Of a stretch of DNA of 64,000 bases, positions 11,251 through 21,852 are shown piece after piece (the first letter of the stretch is position 1; each line of letters starts with the position of its first letter). The position numbers and the translations under genes are program-made. Location of the stretch: the NCBI RefSeq assembly GCF_042477335.2, contig NC_091246.1, forward strand, positions 213,651,501-213,715,500, read 5' to 3'. The notes beneath the pieces are model-generated. The model was not told the origin of the DNA. It worked only from the letters and a program-made list of their open reading frames with translations, and made no database searches. This DNA is from Ovis canadensis. Taxonomy: Eukaryota; Chordata; Mammalia; Artiodactyla; Bovidae.

Positions 11251-11707
11251 TTTAACCTACTATAATCAACTATCACTTTAATTTATAAAGGCACATATAC
11301 AGATTACATGAAATAAAGAAATTAAGTACATATGTTGCATTTTAAGAATAAGTCTAATAGGTTACTTATACAGAATTAAAGTGAGCTTAAACACACCTAT
11401 TTTTATATTTTTGAAATCAATCATACATTTAATAGTAAAATTTAGAAGTTTCAAAAAGTCATTAAAATTAGAAAAGTTGTGTAGGTTAATCCACTATGGT
11501 ATGATTAGCAAGAATAAGATAATTTAAGTTGCTGAAAAGAAAAATGAAGATCCTTATGTTTTATATCTAAAGGAAAATAGGATGCCAATAAAATTACCAA
11601 AAAAATTAAAAGATGCAATGAATTCTATGTCTTAGAACCAAATAATCTGAAAGCATGTCAGGGGAACCACACAAAAGTCGTGTGCTGATGGGTGGGAGGG
11701 CAAGAAT
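11251..11707 (-). other. CMKLR2: CMKLR2 3' flank / probable 3' UTR
   Basis: Downstream of the stop codon on the minus strand. No canonical AATAAA is visible. ATTAAA variants read on the minus strand lie at 11428-11433 and 11277-11282, so the real poly(A) site may be either of these or further left. The extent of the UTR is inferred, not seen. Confidence 0.35.
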
Positions 11708-12775
11708 TCACTGGGCTGTTTCCAGGAGACTTGGATTCTTGGTTTCAGAGTTCCTCAGCTGGTCACTCAGGGTGCCTGAACAGCTCACCTCCCACAGAGT
11801 GTATTTTAGTATCTCAGCCACTGAGGCCCGGAAGCGTGCTTGGAACTTCTTACTAATCAGGACGTAAAGGATGGGGTTCAAGCAACTATTGAGGAACGCC
11901 AGGCCAGTGGAGAGGGGGATGCCAGCCTGTAGCACTTGGTGGAAATAGCTATTCTGGTGAATCGTGAGTTCCCAAATGCTAAACAGGTGATAAGGAGTCC
12001 AGCAAATCAGAAAGGCCATGACCACAGCCAGGATGGTCCAGAAGTGCTTACTGTAGATCAGGATGCTTCGCTTCTTCACCTTGAAGATGAGGCACAAGTA
12101 GCAAATGCTCATTGTTAGCAGAGGGAGGAGGTACCCAACAATAACTTTCACCCAGGTCAGAACATGATGCCTCATCAATCTGAGGTCCACATCATGCTCA
12201 TGGAAGTTGTTATAGCAAAGAGTGTGGTTATTCAACTCCAGAGTGTCCCGGAAGTACAGAGCTGGCCCACCCATTAGTGAAGCCAAAAGCCAAACAACTA
12301 TAATAACAATCAGAGAGTTCCTGAGGGTACGGTACCGATGAGATAAGACAGGGCGGATCAAGTAGATATAGCGGTCCAGGCTTATTACCATCAGGAAGAA
12401 GACACTGGCAAACATGTTCAACTGGGCAATGAAGGAATTGGCCTTGCACAGCCAGATGCCGAAGGGCCAGTGAAAATTCATGGCCACATATGAGATGTAC
12501 AGAGGTAGGAAGAGAAGAAAAATGAAATCTGCGATGGCTAGATTGAGGAACCACAGAGTGGTGACTGTCTTCTTCCACTTGAATCCCGTGAACCAAATGA
12601 CAGTGGCATTTCCTGGAATGCCCAGGACAAATGCCAAACAGCACAACACCAAGGAGACCCAGTGAATGGCTCCCAGGTGTGCTTTCTCCTCTGAATCAGT
12701 CTCTGGGGAGTAATATTCCAGGGCATAGGAGTAGTTCTCAAAGTCTTCAAATAATGTCTCCTCTAGATCTTCCAT
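11708..12775 (-). CDS. CMKLR2: Chemerin receptor 2 (GPR1/CMKLR2), class A GPCR
   Basis: Complete 355-codon single-exon ORF, stop TGA at 11708-11710. The length equals human GPR1. It is a seven-helix plasma-membrane receptor that in other mammals binds chemerin and signals mainly through beta-arrestin. Visible class A landmarks: N-glycosylation sites N14 (NYS) and N183 (NHT); acidic Tyr-rich N-terminus (10-30); N56 in TM1; D83 in TM2; Cys110-Cys187 disulfide pair; D134-R135-Y136 at the end of TM3; CWTPYH (258-263) in TM6; N300-PILY in TM7; then a Ser-rich C-tail ending LLETAQ. The start is chosen because the ATG has A at -3 and G at +4, and the N-terminus MEDLEETLFE matches the family. It is not CMKLR1, whose N-terminus is unrelated. 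No stops, frameshifts or missing key residues. Human GPR1 has His in place of R135 as I recall, so the canonical DRY is notable. Confidence 0.97.
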   Translation of the reverse strand: MEDLEETLFEDFENYSYALEYYSPETDSEEKAHLGAIHWVSLVLCCLAFVLGIPGNATVIWFTGFKWKKTVTTLWFLNLAIADFIFLLFLPLYISYVAMNFHWPFGIWLCKANSFIAQLNMFASVFFLMVISLDRYIYLIRPVLSHRYRTLRNSLIVIIVVWLLASLMGGPALYFRDTLELNNHTLCYNNFHEHDVDLRLMRHHVLTWVKVIVGYLLPLLTMSICYLCLIFKVKKRSILIYSKHFWTILAVVMAFLICWTPYHLFSIWELTIHQNSYFHQVLQAGIPLSTGLAFLNSCLNPILYVLISKKFQARFRASVAEILKYTLWEVSCSGTLSDQLRNSETKNPSLLETAQ

Positions 12776-12832
12776 GGTCTTGCAGAATAAACAAATCTAT
12801 GGAAGCAAATTTAAAAAGAAAGAAAACAACTT
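12776..12832 (-). promoter_or_regulatory. CMKLR2: splice acceptor before the CMKLR2 coding exon
   Basis: On the minus strand a pyrimidine tract (TTGTTTTCTTTCTTTTT) leads to CTTCCATAG, whose AG is complementary to 12797-12798. The exon would then start at 12796, leaving 21 noncoding bases before the ATG. This fits the known layout of one coding exon with separate upstream leader exons. Confidence 0.7.
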
Positions 12833-12982
12833 AAAAAATTTATTTATAGAAAACAACTTATAAAAGAAAAAATGTTTAGTAAATAATAAAGGACATAAGG
12901 ATAAAAATACTTTATCTTAACAGGCACTAATAACAATTTAGGGACAAAAGGGAGACATAACTATAGAAGCAGAGATTTTGTA

Positions 12983-14169
12983 TGACCCCCGCCTCTTACA
13001 GTAATGGAAATAAAAACAAAAGTAAACAAGTGGGACCTGATTAAACTTAAAAGCTTTTGCATAGCAAAGGAAACTATAGGCAAGATGAAAAGGCAACCCT
13101 CAGAATGGGAGAAAATAACAGCAAAAGAAACAACTGACCAAGGATTAATTTCCAAAATATACAAGCAGCTCATACAACTCAATACCAGAAAAATAACCCA
13201 ATCAAAAAGTGGGAAAAAGACCTAAACAGACATTTCTCCCAAGAAGACATACAGATGGCTAATAAACACATGAAAAGATGCTCAACATCACTCATTACTA
13301 GAGAAATGCAAATCAAAACTACAGTGAGCTATCACCTCACACTGGTCAGAATGGGCATCATCAAAAAGCCTACAAACAATAAACGCTGAAGAGGGTATGG
13401 AGAAAAGGGAATGCTCTTGCACCATTGGTAGGAACATAAATTGATATAGCCACTATGGAAGATGGTATGGAGGTTCCTTAAAAAACGAGGAATAAAATCA
13501 CCATATGACCCAGCAATCCTACTCCTGGGCATGTACCCTGAGGAAACCAAAACTGAAAAAGACACATGTATCCCATTGTTCACTGCAGCACTATTTACAA
13601 TAGCTAGAACATGGAAGCAACTAGATGTCCCTCAGCAGATGAATGGATGAAAATGTTGTGGTACATACACATAATGGAATATTACTCAGCCATAAAAAGA
13701 AACGCCTTTGAGTCAGTTCTAATGAGGTGGATGAACCTAGAACCTATTATACAAAGTGAAGTAAGTCAGAAAGAGAAAGATAAATATCGTATTCTAACGC
13801 ATATATATGGAATCTAGAAAAACAGTACTGAAGAATTTACTTACAGGGCAAAAATGGAAAATAGACATAGAAAATAGACTTACAGACATGGGGAGAGGGG
13901 AGGAATGGGGGAGATGTATGGAAAGAGTAACATGGAAACTTACATTACCATGTGTAAAATAGATAGCCATCGGGAATTTGCTGTATGACTAAGAAACTCA
14001 AATAGGGGCTCTGTATCAACCTAGAGGGGTGGGGTAGGCAGGGAGATGGGAGGGAAATTCAAAAGGGAGGAAATATATGTATACCTATGGTTGATTCAGG
14101 TTGAGGTTTGACAGAAAACAACAAAATTCTATAAAGCAATTATCCTTCAATAAAAAAATTTAAAAAAAG
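12983..14169 (+). mobile_element. 5'-truncated L1 (bovine type), 1.19 kb
   Basis: It carries the end of L1 ORF2 ([15 protein letters not shown] near 13027; PYDPAILLLGMYPEE near 13501; a broken C-terminal segment to about 13800) and the 3' UTR, ending CAATTATCCTTCAATAAAAA. A 17-bp target duplication GAAG(C/T)AGAGATTTTGTA flanks it at 12966-12982 and 14170-14186. It lies antisense in the presumed first intron left of the leader. Confidence 0.93.
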
Positions 14170-14339
14170 GAAGTAGAGATTTTGTAAATGAGAGAGAATG
14201 AAAAAAAATACTTACTTGAAATATTTGGCAAAATGTTCCTTAGGAAAAAATGTATTCTTCCAAGATGGACACAAGTAGAAACAAAACCTGAATAGACCTA
14301 CAATCATTAAAGAAATATCATGAATTAAAACATTTTTTT

Positions 14340-14461
14340 TCAGACTTTCCTGGCAGTCCAGTGGTTAAGACTCCTTATTACCAATGCAAAGGGCTTCAAA
14401 GTCTGATCAGGTAACTAAGATCCCACATGCCATGTGGTGTGGCAAAAAAAAAAAAAAAAAG
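14340..14461 (+). repeat. CHR-type SINE with poly-A tail
   Basis: AGACTTTCCTGGCAGTCCAG, GTGGTTAAGACTCC head, AAGATCCCACATGCCATGTG body and an 18-A tail. Confidence 0.85.
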
Positions 14462-14811
14462 CATTCTTTTCATGTTATGAACTAGAAATGGTATATTTCT
14501 TGGTAGGACTTGTGATTAACACTCTAGGTGTCTAAGTCTTGATGGACCTAAATTTTGCTATTATCATTCTCAAACCGTGAAAGTTTATTTTTGTAAAATA
14601 TTCAGTAAGTGCTAAATTAAAATGATTCACACTATAGGTGCAATTTCTATGTTCATAATGTTTGCAGGGCTGACTCGAGAGAATCTAAAATTCAAGTACT
14701 TATTAAGTTCTTACCAGGTATCTTTATTTTATGGAAGATGCAAAAGAAAACAGATTAACGTTTATGTGTGATGACTTCAACCTCTTTATTTGCGTCCATG
14801 AACCTGTTTAC
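14462..14811. other. unassigned intronic sequence
   Basis: AT-rich; no gene or repeat supported. Confidence 0.4.
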
Positions 14812-15126
14812 AGAGAAGAGAAGGAGACACAGACATAGAGAACAGACTTAGGAACACAGCAGGGGAAGAAGCAGCAAGGAGAAATTAAGAAAGCAGCAGA
14901 GACAATATATACACTATCATGTGTAAAACATATAAACAGCAAGCTGCTATATGACACAGGGAGCCAGCCTGGCACTGTATGGTGACATAGAGAGATGGAA
15001 TGGTGGGGGGAAGGAGGCTCCAGAGAGAGGGGCTATATATATAACTGTGACTGATTCACTCTGATGTACAGTGAGGCTACTACAACAGTGTAAAGCAATT
15101 ATTCCTCTAATAATAATAATAAAAGA
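14812..15126 (+). mobile_element. L1 3' UTR fragment
   Basis: ACACAGACATAGAGAACAGA, then ACTATCATGTGTAAAACATA and AGTGTAAAGCAATTATTCCT, followed by an (AAT)n tail. It follows the order of the bovine L1 3' UTR. Confidence 0.8.
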
Positions 15127-15400
15127 CTTCTGATAAAAAAAACTTTAGTACTTTGACTTCTTAAGATCTGGACAGAGTTCCACTTGCTTCCTTGGCTCAC
15201 CACCTGGATGGCACAGGCAAGCACTGGAGATTTTGACCCTATTTGGCACTCATGGATGTTCTGATTCTGTGTTTATGAATTCAAATATGTTCATCAGAAT
15301 TATATCAATATGGAAGACTTTTCAACTAAAAGATACATTTTGGAATGAACTTGACTATGACCACTTAATTTCTACATTAACTTCCTGTAGAGTGCATTTA
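15127..15400. other. unassigned
   Basis: Nothing recognised. Confidence 0.4.
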
Positions 15401-15506
15401 AGGGAAAGGCTGCCCACTCCAGTATTCTGGCCTAGAAAATCCATGGACTGTAATAGTCCATGGGGTCACAGAGAGTGGGACAAGACTGAGCAATTTTCAC
15501 TTTGAA
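15401..15506 (+). repeat. Bov-tA SINE, 5'-truncated
   Basis: Only the 3' half: GCCCACTCCAGTATTCTGGC through GGACAAGACTGAGCAATTTT. Confidence 0.8.
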
Positions 15507-15899
15507 ACTTTATTTTCTTCTGTGATCTCTTTTTTCTTTCCTGCTATCAAGTCTAGTTTCCTAGGCTAAGAAGACTTAAATGTCAATTTTTCAACCGAAA
15601 CAAAGCTTATTGGGTACAATTCTAGCTTCATCAATTTGTTTTGCTATTTCTATCTGTAGTATTCAAAATCAAGTAGAAAAAATACTAGTAGTTACAGTCA
15701 TCTCATGGAGCTATAATCACTGATAGAGTAGATATATAAGATTTGAGATTATAGTAGAGTTATAATGAAGAGGTCAAAACATTTTGTATTGCTCACGGCC
15801 ATCTCAAACTCAGTTTGACTAACACTGAAATCATCATCTTATCTAAATTCATTTGAGGAATCTGAGCATAATAAACAAAAGCAATTCATCAGCATCTTC
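15507..15899. other. unassigned
   Basis: No feature recognised. Confidence 0.4.
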
Positions 15900-16410
15900 C
15901 CAAATCCAAACTCGGCCAACTTCTCTTTATTTTTCATTATTCAGCTCAAATGCCACCTTTTCTTGGGAACATTTTCTAACATTACCTCCCCTTAGATAAT
16001 TATATTAATAATACTTAATCATAACTATTAACATATGCAGTAGTCAATGCTGTTGGGAATTTCCTAGGTGCTAGGCATGTATGATCTAATTTGATCCTTG
16101 AACAAAATCATATAAAGTGTATAAGTACTACTATTTTCCTATTTACAGGGAAAAATACTGAAGCTTTGAAAAGCTTAGTGACTTTCCCAGTATCACGGCA
16201 ACCTATAATTGGAGAGTCAGAATCGAAACTCAGCTCCATTGAATGCAGATCCTGAGCTCTTAAGCATGTGACATTCCCCTCTTACGTCACACTGTTCTTA
16301 CCATACTTAATACATTACGCTTTCATTGATTTCTCTTTGATTTCTGCTCTACCGAACTGTGAATTCTTCAAGAATGATTGTCATCTCTGGACCCTACAGT
16401 GCTTAATACA
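15900..16410 (+). mobile_element. L2 LINE remnant, interrupted by MIR
   Basis: CAGCTCAAATGCCACCTTTT with AACATTTTCTAACATTACCT (15944-15990) is L2-like. CTGTGAATTCTTCAAGAATG and CCTACAGTGCTTAATACAGG (16355-16410) is the later part of L2. A MIR lies between. Confidence 0.5.
16045..16300 (-). repeat. MIR SINE
   Basis: Reverse-oriented: TAGGTGCTAGGCATGTATGA, AAGTACTACTATTTTCCTAT, AGTGACTTTCCCAGTATCAC and AGAATCGAAACTCAGCTCC are diverged but in MIR order. Confidence 0.65.
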
Positions 16411-16421
16411 GGGCTTACTTT

Positions 16422-16628
16422 GCTGTGCTTAGTTGCTCTGTCGTGTCTGACTCTGTGACCCCACAGACTGTATAGCTTGCCAGGCTCCTCTGTCCATGGG
16501 GATTCTCCAGGCAAGAATACTGAAGTGGCTTGTCATGGCCCCCAGGGGATCTTTCTGACCCAGGGATTGAACCTGGGTATCCTGCATTGCAGGCAGATTC
16601 TTTACCAACTGAGCCACCGGGGAAGCCA
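16422..16628 (-). repeat. Bov-tA SINE
   Basis: CTTAGTTGCTCTGTCGTGTC tail side and TACCAACTGAGCCACCGGGG head; full length. Confidence 0.92.
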
Positions 16629-17256
16629 CTTTTTTGGTGCCTGCGGCCTATTCTTTAGGCTATTAGCAATCCTGAAACCAGATGGCCTGGAATCACCTTA
16701 TAAAACCCGAAGGAATGAGTAGATGGAATCTCATTCCCCAAACATAGAAAAGCCATTGGAGGACCTGTAATTGCACACAACCACTGTTTTCACCAAGTCA
16801 GGAGCTGTCACTGCTGACCCTGCTGGGCCAGAACGGTCATAGGGTCTGCTGAAGGATGCCAACTACCCTTCGTCCCAATTCTCTTGGGGCAGGAGAATTA
16901 CCTTGAGGATGAGTGATCTTTCCAAACAGAATCCCTTCTAACAGAAAGCCCTGTTCCAGAGAAACTGCTAATCTTCCAGAAAGCAGATGCATAGGTTAGA
17001 CACAATGACCAGTTTAGGCTTGGAGAAAGATCTTCAAGAGGAGCTGCATACTGCCCAGCTGAAGCCTTCACAGGAAATATAAGCTAGGAATTCCCCTGTG
17101 GGTTACAGCAGATGTTTTTGTGTGTTGGTGATAGTGAGAGGGAGGGGTGGGATGGAGAAAAGAGAGAAGTAAGGCAGAATTCAAAGACTATCCTACCAAG
17201 TCCTTGGCTAGACAGTTAACCCTTGAGGACATATTCTTAATTATATGCCTTGCTTG
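16629..17256. other. unassigned intronic sequence
   Basis: No gene or repeat recognised; moderately GC-balanced sequence with no ORF above 80 codons. Confidence 0.4.
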
Positions 17257-17258
17257 TA

Positions 17259-17336
17259 TTGGGTTGGCCAAAAAATTTGTTCAGGTTTTCTGTAACATCT
17301 TACAAAAAACTCAGATGAACTTTTTGGCCAATCCAA
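17259..17336. mobile_element. mariner-derived MITE, 78-bp hairpin
   Basis: The left end TTGGGTTGGCCAAAAAATTT pairs with the right end AACTTTTTGGCCAATCCAA, and the arms continue inward with few mismatches. TA target duplications lie at 17257-17258 and 17337-17338. This is the short palindromic ruminant mariner element (MADE1-like architecture). Confidence 0.9.
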
Positions 17337-17429
17337 TACTTTGCTTTACAGTTTACAGGTGCCTCCAGATCGAATTAAGTTTCTAAATGGTACTTAGACC
17401 TATTCAAATATCTAGAGGCTAACTTTATT

Positions 17430-17900
17430 AGATTCCTAAGGCTGCTGTAACAAAGTGCTCTATGTTGAGTAGCTTAAAATTACAAATTTTTTGTTTCAAA
17501 GTCTGGAGATAACTGTTCTCTAGGTGTAGGCAGTCATTTCCTTCTGAGGGCTATCAGTGACAATCTGTTCCATGTTTCTTACCTGGATTCTGGTGATCTG
17601 TTGGCAAACTTTGGAAGTCCTTGGCTTGTATATACAATAAGATGTTTAGACCTCTTGATTCCATGCCAGTGTCAGGCCTTCCCCTACCCTCTTTCTCTTC
17701 TTATTGGCTGAATGAGGATGCAGTGATGAGCCATCATATACCAGGTGGATGAGGAAAAACATGACGGTTCACAAGATAGAAGCCTGGGTGCCTGGATGAT
17801 CTCATGGAGCAGTTTTTGCCATTGACTATGACGGGCTGGTGAGACTCTTGTTTTATAAGGAAATTAGGAGCAGATCTAGAGTTGTAATAGACCTATGTGA
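17430..17900. mobile_element. old LTR-like interspersed repeat remnant
   Basis: The left end TTAGATTCCTAAGGCTGCTG, TAACAAAGTGC and the segment TCCTTGGCTTGTATATACAA resemble a common mammalian repeat. The right part (TGGATGATCTCATGGAGCAG) has LTR-like text. Family uncertain. Confidence 0.35.
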
Positions 17901-18152
17901 CTTGGGCAGAGTTAAATGACCTCTGCCCTTTATTTCATAATTTAAATGTCGCAAGGGCAGGTAACTTGAATGGGCACAATAGTCCAAGTTGGGGAGATAA
18001 TGGGATTTGGGTGAACCACAAAACAGTGGACTTGCTTTCAATGGAAAGTAGCTACTCAATTCCAGCCAACTGTGGGAAATGAGGGCTTAGTGTTGCCAGA
18101 GTTTTGGATGAATGGATGAAAATTTATACATCACATATATATTTTAAGGTAT

Positions 18153-18276
18153 TTCTTTTATTTATTTTTTTGGCCATGCCTTGCAGCATGCTGGAACTTG
18201 GTTCCTCCCCGGGATTGAACCTGTGTTTCCTGCAGTGGAAGTGCAGTCTTAACTACTGGACCTCCAGGGAAGTCCC
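18153..18276 (-). repeat. CHR-type SINE
   Basis: TTTTTGGCCATGCCTTGCAG tail end, GGGATTGAACCTGTG, TTAACTACTGGACCTCCAGG, GAAGTCCC head. Confidence 0.88.
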
Positions 18277-19208
18277 TGAATATCTGTATTTTTAATGTGG
18301 AAAGTTCCCAACTCCTAAACTACTGTTTTAAAACTAAATAGCTGAGGCCTATATTCAGCCCAGCTATAAATTTGTGACCTCTGGGGGAGACAAACTCTTT
18401 GAAGACTCTGAGCTTTTCAACAGTGAAGAAGAGGAGGCTATATGTTAAATGGAAATAGAAACTCTGAGTTGGCCTCTGAGAATGACTTGCCCCTTGGTGC
18501 CAGTGAGGCAACCATAAGATTTAATGCTACTCAGGGCCTCTCCACAGGCCCTCATTTTAACCTTCTCCAAATTGATATAAGAATCGAGATAACTCTTCTT
18601 TTCTCTAGGAAAAAAGATGCTATGGACAAGTTCCTGACTGTACTGGGTTTCTGTTAGAGTTATTAAAAAGGATCCTGATAAGAAAGGCAAAACAGTGGAT
18701 CATTACTAGAAGCAGAGCCCTTTCATGGAGCTGTAACAAAGCTCCTGGTTCTCAAAAGGGGATCATGAGCAAATTCCCTGATAATGACCCTCACCCTGCT
18801 TTCTGCCATCTCTGGTTAGACCACTATTTCCCTGCCTCATCACTGTTCTAATTCTCACAACTTGGGCTTTCAACTTCCACCTGTAAGCTCTGCTCTGCCC
18901 TAAACTTGGACTCAACTATATTTCTTGTTCAAAATGTAACTTGGCAGCTGTTCTGATCCATGGTTCTATTTCTACTTCATTCTCTGGTTTGAATAACTGG
19001 GTTATTGCCTTGTTCCTAGTCCTTACTCCAGGTTCCAGCTTTGGATTGCTATACGTTTGGTCCTCTAGAGAACACTGTTACCACATTTCCATCACGCTGT
19101 TCCTTTCTTCTCTAGGAAGATACATGCTTCTCTCCCAACTTTGGTTAGACTATCCGCTTACCATCCCAGGGGTCAGTGCTCTGACACCAATTGTCCATCC
19201 CTGCCACA
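18277..19208. other. unassigned intronic sequence
   Basis: No repeat or gene recognised in about 0.9 kb. The 107-aa plus-strand frame at 18941-19264 runs into MER20 and has no support. Confidence 0.45.
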
Positions 19209-19216
19209 GTCTACAC

Positions 19217-19430
19217 CTGTGGATCTCAAACTGGGAACAACTTTGCCTCCCAGGGGATATTTGACACTGTTGATTGTCACAACAAAGAATGGAGGACGAG
19301 GGGGAAAATGCTGCTGCTATCTAGTGGGTAGGGACCAGGGATACTGCTAAGCATCCTAGAATATACAGCCCCCTACAACAAAGAATCATATTGCCCCAAA
19401 AGTCAAGGACGCCAAAGTTAAGAAACCCTC
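19217..19430 (+). mobile_element. MER20 (hAT-Charlie) DNA transposon, near full length
   Basis: It starts CTGTGGATCTCAAACTGGG and continues TTTGCCTCCCAGGGGATATT, CTATCTAGTGGGTAGGGACC and CTGCTAAGCATCCTAGAATA, ending TTAAGAAACCCTC. GTCTACAC (19209-19216) and ATCTACAC (19431-19438) form the expected 8-bp hAT target duplication with one mismatch. Confidence 0.88.
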
Positions 19431-19438
19431 ATCTACAC

Positions 19439-20264
19439 ACACTAGGCTCAGTCTGAACTCCTTTCTTCTATCTCCTGCTGCTGAATCTGCTCTCTATCTG
19501 TGGGTACTCTCACCTGGGAGTCCTGGCTTGGTCTGGTCCACTCTACCCCACTAAACCAACTGCACTTTGTAGAGACTGCAAACGTATTTGATTCGGTTAA
19601 AAAAATGTACGTTAGATGTCAATGCTAATATTAAACATTAATAGACTTCACAAAAATAGTTGCAATTTCTAGCTTCTTTGGAAAATGTATATTATCTGGT
19701 AATAACGGACCTGTATTTCCTATAGCAGCATTTGGATTCCTCTTCAGACAAGGGATGCATTCTCTCATTTGTCATGGTTACCACTTCTAAATCACTCATT
19801 TATGACACTTTCCAAGATGCTGTCAATACTTGAATATGCAATCTTTGCTAACACTATGCCTTGTAGATAGTAAGAAATTAAATTATTGAAAAAATAAAAG
19901 CTATACACATGTGAGATTCCAAACAAACTGTATGATAATGCAATCTCAAGAAAATACCTGCAATCTCAAAGTAAAAATGTGGTCTACAGAGAAAGGATAT
20001 TACCTTGGCCATTTCTGCCAATTTAAATTTAAGGGCCTATATTTAAGAACAAGTATTTTTAAACTTTTTAAAACTGATATTCAAGCAACTATACTCCAAT
20101 AAAAATTCTAAAAAAAAAAGCCCCTGACATTCTGCTGTATCATCAAACATACTGTGTTATACGTATCTATTTATTCTTGATAAGAGAGAAAGAGCAAAAA
20201 GAGATACAGAAAGAAAACATGGGGGAATTGTTCTTCAGTTTCACCATGTGTATACACACATACA
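19439..20264. other. unassigned intronic sequence
   Basis: Mostly AT-rich. 20085-20118 (CAACTATACTCCAATAAAAA then A-rich) looks like a stub of an L1 3' end. Nothing else is supported. Confidence 0.4.
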
Positions 20265-20505
20265 GGGCTTCTCAGGTGAGACAGTGATTAAGAAACTGCC
20301 TGCCAATGCAGGACACACAAGAGATGTGGGTTTGATCCCTGTGTTGGGAAGATCCCCTGGAGGAGGAAATGGCAACCTACTTCAGTATTCTTGCTTGGGA
20401 AATTCCACAGAGGAGCCTGGTGGGCTACAGTCTATGGAGCTGCAAAGAGTTGAACATGACTGAGCACATATACATGCTACATACACACACACACACACAC
20501 ACACA
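20265..20505 (+). repeat. Bov-tA SINE with (CA)n tail
   Basis: GGCTTCTCAGGTGAGACAGT head, full body to GAACATGACTGAGCACATAT, then a (CA)n microsatellite at about 20480-20505. SINE-linked CA tails are typical of the ART2A/Bov-tA group. Confidence 0.9.
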
Positions 20506-21642
20506 CGGGTATATTTAGACACATAAAACTTTTCTGCTTTTGAGAAGAGGAGATGTGAATGAAGACTCAGATGAAACTGGAAGGATGTCTGAACAATAGA
20601 AAAAAACCCTGGCTAGGCAATAACCAGAAATGAAGATGCGGAGCAGGCCAACTTAGAATCCAGATTTAAAGGAAACTTTCACATTCATTAAACAGGAAAA
20701 ATGAAACTGTCTTGGCTGGCTGTGGCTTTCCATTGAGACGTCATATATTTTTCTCAATTTGGAAGTGCACAAAACATCGCCAAGATGAGTCCTTTTGACT
20801 TGACTGAAAAAGAGGAAATAGCTACTGTATTTGTCTTAAACCATATGTGCTGCTAAAAAGCGAATAAATAATTCTGACTGAAATAAAGACAGAAAGATCT
20901 TCATGATCTTAAATCTTCTGAGTAGCCACTGAAGTGAGTGCCAAGCTGTACTGTGGACATGAATATGAAAAAGGTCCGCCTGAGTCCATTAGAAATGTGT
21001 GAAAAATGCTTGCTGTGGAGCAAAGTTCAGAGAAGCACCCCCTGAAGTTCATGGTTTGATTTCCAAAGAATGTGGTGAGGCATGTTTACCGCAGGGATTC
21101 AGCTGCTGTGGGGAACCAAGTTGTCACATTCCTGGGTTACAGTTACATTGACACTCAAGTGACAAATATCTACTTTTGGAGCACAGAGCAGTTTATTGAA
21201 TTTAGCAAATTGGTTTCTGATCTATGCAGACTTACTAGATGGTAAGGCTGAAACTCTTTCCTGAATAAATAGATTTCACTACAAGAGTCCTGGCAGAAAA
21301 AATAGTGATAAATATTCCATAAAATCCAGATGATTTGGGGAAAGAACATCTGGTAGAAATGTGTATCTTTAAATATTTAAGTGTGGCTTTAAATGAGACT
21401 TGACTGTACAGGGAAACTTTTAGTTTATTTACCTTGACAAAACACAAAGATTCCTTCTGGCAGAACATTTGGTGAATGCAAAGGAATTTAATTTAGTTTC
21501 ATATTGTTGAGTTAGATGGGTTGTCATTGACCACTGCAAAAATGTATACCTAACAGAATCTTAAGAAAATTTAGGTCTAATCTGCTTCAACCAGAGAGAA
21601 GGTTTTGATGTTGCTGACCACTGTCTGCCTGTGTAGAATTTC
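20506..21642. other. unassigned intronic sequence
   Basis: About 1.1 kb with no recognised repeat or ORF over 80 codons; likely unique intronic DNA. Confidence 0.45.
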
Positions 21643-21852
21643 CCGTGTTGTTGTTGTTGTTTAGTCACTAACTCGTGTCTGACCTTTTTGCAATCCCATA
21701 GACTGTGGCCCGCCAGGCTCCTTGTGTCCATAGGATTTACCAGGCAAAATTACTGGAGAGCGTTGCCATTTCTTTCTCCAGGGAATCTTCCCCACCCAGG
21801 GATCAAACCCATTGGCAGGTGGGTTCTTTACCACTGAGACACAGGTAAAGCC
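21643..21852 (-). repeat. Bov-tA SINE with (TTG)n tail
   Basis: GTTGTTGTTGTTGTTTAGTC is the complement of the (CAA)n tail; it ends GGTTCTTTACCACTGAGAC at the tRNA head. Confidence 0.9.
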
